Part shown: positions 6,065-8,343 of the stretch, in pieces
Layout: each line of letters starts with the position of its first letter
Position numbering within the stretch: the first letter of the stretch is position 1
From: an uncultured Rhodopirellula sp.
GTDB taxonomy: Bacteria > Planctomycetota > Planctomycetia > Pirellulales > Pirellulaceae
Assembly: GCA_913061385.1 (NCBI GenBank)
Contig: CAJXTM010000113.1
Location: forward strand, 1 to 8,343
Length of the DNA: 8,343 bases
Direction: 5' to 3'
The notes under the pieces: model-generated
Told to the model about the DNA's origin: nothing
The model's database searches: none
What the model saw: the letters and a program-made list of their open reading frames with translations, nothing else
Translations under genes and position numbers: made by a program

Positions 6065-8303
6065 ATGAATCTTCCTTCATACAATACGCTTCGCGGAACG
6101 ATCATTTTTGCGGGATTAATCTCGATCGGGGTTATTGCCGGCCATTTTCTTCTCAAACTGCAAGCAAGAGACTTCCAATCGATATTGGAAGCGGAGGTGG
6201 AGAAAAAACGAGAGTCAGTGGCTCAACATCCCTATCTTGAGCGTCTCGAAAAGACCGCGGAACGCGATCGCGAAGTATTGGCAGAAACAGAGAGATGGAC
6301 CAGCCTGATCAACGAGGCGACAGAAAACATGTCGACTGGCGACTCACTTATCGCTGCCACGTCTGTTTTTCACGAAGACATTCCTGAGCGTCTTGATGGG
6401 CACTGGGCATTCCGATCCCTTCAACGCACAACGGTGCCGTCGTGTGACAACCCCAATTCACGCAACCCAATCGACCACTTCATTGAGGCCAAGCTACAGA
6501 CCGTCAACAGATCGCTGGGAACCAACACTGATAGCCAGCATCTGACGCGGCGTCTGTACCTCTCGGTCACTGGCATGTTGCCACAAGAGTCAGAACTAAG
6601 TAGCAACCCTCTGATGAGCGCTGCAGAAGCCGATAGATTGGTCGATCGTTTACTTGAAAGCACGCGTTTTGGTGAGCATTGGGCCCAATACTGGCTAGAT
6701 CTTGCTAGGTATGCAGACAGCAATGGTTACGAAGAAGATGAAATACGTCCACAAGCCTATGTCTACCGCGACTTCGTCACTTGGGCATTGAACCAGAACT
6801 TGCCTTGGGATCAATTCTTGAGATGGCAGATTGCCGGTGATGAATTGCAATACGAAAATCCCATGGCTGTCGCAGCAACCGGATTCCTGACAGCCGCTCC
6901 CTACAACACCTTCATGCCTCAGGAATCAGAGAGATTTGACGAACTGGATGACATCGTATCAACCGTTGGCAGTGCGATGCTTGGAACGAGCATTGGCTGT
7001 GCACGTTGCCACGACCACCCGTACGACGACATTAGCATCGACGAGTATTATTCACTGGTCTCCATTTTCCGCAACACTCAGAGAGGGAACAGTTACGTTG
7101 ATCAAATTGCCGGCGAGCCATTTAGACAAGTAGATATCTGGAAAGAAGAGGTACGCCAAATCCTATTGGATGCTGCACGCGATGACAACATCGAGGAACT
7201 CGATCTCACAGATGACGAAAAATCGATCCTGCGTTTACCACTGGATCCTGAAAACAAGGAGCAACTGCGTCTTCTTTCGATGTGTGATCGATGCTTGATG
7301 GTGGACAACTCCCACATCAACGAAGACTCTGAGCCCACAGAACATGATCGGCAACGTTATGAATTTCTGATTACAAAGATTGAAGCGGCAACAGATGAAT
7401 TGCCAAGACCACCGCTGCGTGGCTTGGTAATCAAGGGCAGCGGTGGCACTCCGACTCCTGTGTTATGGGGCGGTTCATTATCACAGCGTGGCGATGAAGT
7501 AGAGCCAAGGTTCCCTGCTGCCTTCGCAATTGCCAACAACCGCGAACTTCACGAGAACTGGCAGGCTTGGGATCCAACCAACAGCGCAAAACCGCGATCT
7601 GCACTCGCGCACTGGATCACTGATTTGAATGCGGGTGCAGGGTCACTGGCGGCACGTGTTGCCGTCAATCGTGTTTGGTTGCATTACTTTGGGCAAGGCC
7701 TCGTTGAAACTCCGAGCAATTTTGGCCGCGAGGGAACTGAGCCAAGTCATCCTGAAATGCTGGAGTGGTTGGCATGCGAACTGGTCGACCATGGATGGAA
7801 CATCCGACACATTCACCGTTTGATTCTATGCAGTGCTACGTACAGACAAAAATCTCAGTTAGAGGACGAAGTCGGCCGCGATTTGTTCCATCGCTGGTGG
7901 CCACAACGCATGACAGCCGAGATGTTCCGTGATTCTTTGCTGCAGTTGAGTGGTGCTTTCAACCGCCGCATGTACGGTCCCCCTTTCCAGCCACCAATAC
8001 CAAGATCCGCCATCTTAAATCGACATGAAGATGATCCGGACGAAACGTGGCCAACAATCGTGATCGAACGTCCCGAAATTTATCGCCGCAGCATTTACAT
8101 ATTGAAGAAAAGGACAAACCCGGTGCCGTTCCTTCAATTATTTGACTCTCCCGGAGGCATCATTTCGTGTGCCCAACGCAACGAGACAACGGTACCCACC
8201 CAATCGCTTGCTCTCTGGAATGACGGTTTTATTCGAGTGCACTCAAAGCATGTTGCTGCACGGGCTTTTGCCGACAGCAAGTATCAGCTTGAAGACGCAA
8301 TCC
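6065..8303 (+). CDS. DUF1549/DUF1553 protein with membrane anchor, no PSCyt1, 3'-truncated
   Basis: Planctomycete-typical large protein of unresolved biochemical role, often linked with DUF1501 partners. The ATG at 6065 opens 746 codons that run to the adapter junction, so the end of DUF1553 and any downstream partner are lost. Residues about 9-30 (a Leu/Ile/Gly-rich stretch) form one signal-anchor helix, so most of the protein should face the periplasm. About 31-110 is charged and probably helical or coiled-coil. HWAFRSL (113-119) and NPIDHFIEAKL (from 134) start DUF1549, which includes GEHWAQYWLDLARYADSNGYEED and a CxxCHDHP motif with C312, C315 and H316. DUF1553 starts near R511 (SALAHWI), with RVAVNRVWLHYFGQGLVETPSNFG and HPEMLEWLA. 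Most relatives carry an N-terminal cytochrome-like PSCyt1 domain; here the anchor and coil stand in its place. The start has no good ribosome site, which is common in this phylum. Confidence 0.93.
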
Positions 8304-8343
8304 CTGTCTCTTATACACATCTCCGAGCCCACGAGACCGAGGC
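8304..8343. other. Nextera i7 adapter contamination (right end)
   Basis: Artificial sequence: the Tn5 mosaic end CTGTCTCTTATACACATCT (8304-8322), the i7 linker CCGAGCCCACGAGAC (8323-8337) and CGAGGC (8338-8343), the first six bases of the same index seen at the left end. Finding the i7 side at both ends is what read-1 read-through at both contig tips would give. The genuine insert ends at 8303. Confidence 0.98.

Noticed and set aside
5986..6240. 84-codon plus-strand frame containing the AAGGAGGT
   Set aside because: It overlaps the true N-terminus of the DUF1549/DUF1553 protein in another frame and does not use the Shine-Dalgarno for its own start.
6998..7012. CxxCH as evidence of a c-type cytochrome
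   Set aside because: CxxCHDHP is a standard internal motif of DUF1549 and does not by itself show heme attachment.
1..8343. Tn5 mosaic ends at both tips as a real composite transposon
   Set aside because: They are followed by commercial i7 linker and index bases, which no natural Tn5 carries, and they coincide exactly with the contig ends.

Overview
This is an assembled contig whose two ends are not biological. Bases 1-46 and 8304-8343 are Illumina Nextera (Tn5) read-through adapter including part of an i7 index, so the genuine insert is 47-8303 and both terminal genes are cut by the library or assembly, not by nature. Gene content points to a planctomycete, probably Pirellulaceae-like. The evidence is a DUF1559 prepilin-like protein with the H-X9-DG tail motif and a DUF1549/DUF1553 protein with the CxxCHDHP motif; both families are strongly expanded in Planctomycetota. 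Species cannot be told from the window.

Layout. (i) 47-1348, minus: GPH-family (MelB/XynP-like) sugar:cation symporter, C-terminus missing. (ii) 1349-1583: divergent control region with two identical GAAACCGGTTTC palindromes that bracket a predicted promoter for the symporter. (iii) 1584-2591, plus: LacI-family repressor. (iv) 2707-3975, plus: DUF1559 type IV pilin-like protein, closed by a strong intrinsic terminator at 4001-4033. (v) 4131-5375, minus: MFS drug-efflux-like transporter. (vi) 5455-5738, minus: two abutting short open frames, either a tiny gene pair, a frameshifted small gene or an intergenic relic. (vii) 5739-6064: non-coding, with a 10-bp perfect hairpin and a misplaced perfect Shine-Dalgarno sequence. 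(viii) 6065-8303, plus: DUF1549/DUF1553 protein with a membrane anchor in place of the usual cytochrome-like PSCyt1 domain, C-terminus missing.

The clearest functional unit is (i)-(iii). A LacI-type repressor probably senses a sugar or derivative and controls both itself and the divergently transcribed symporter through the paired operators. The symporter has an unusual central insertion with two extra hydrophobic stretches. The DUF1559, MFS and DUF1549/DUF1553 genes look independently transcribed. I see no CRISPR array, tRNA, rRNA, insertion sequence or defence system. The less ordinary material is the operator pair, the symporter insertion, the small open frames at 5455-5738 and the leader of the DUF1549 gene.
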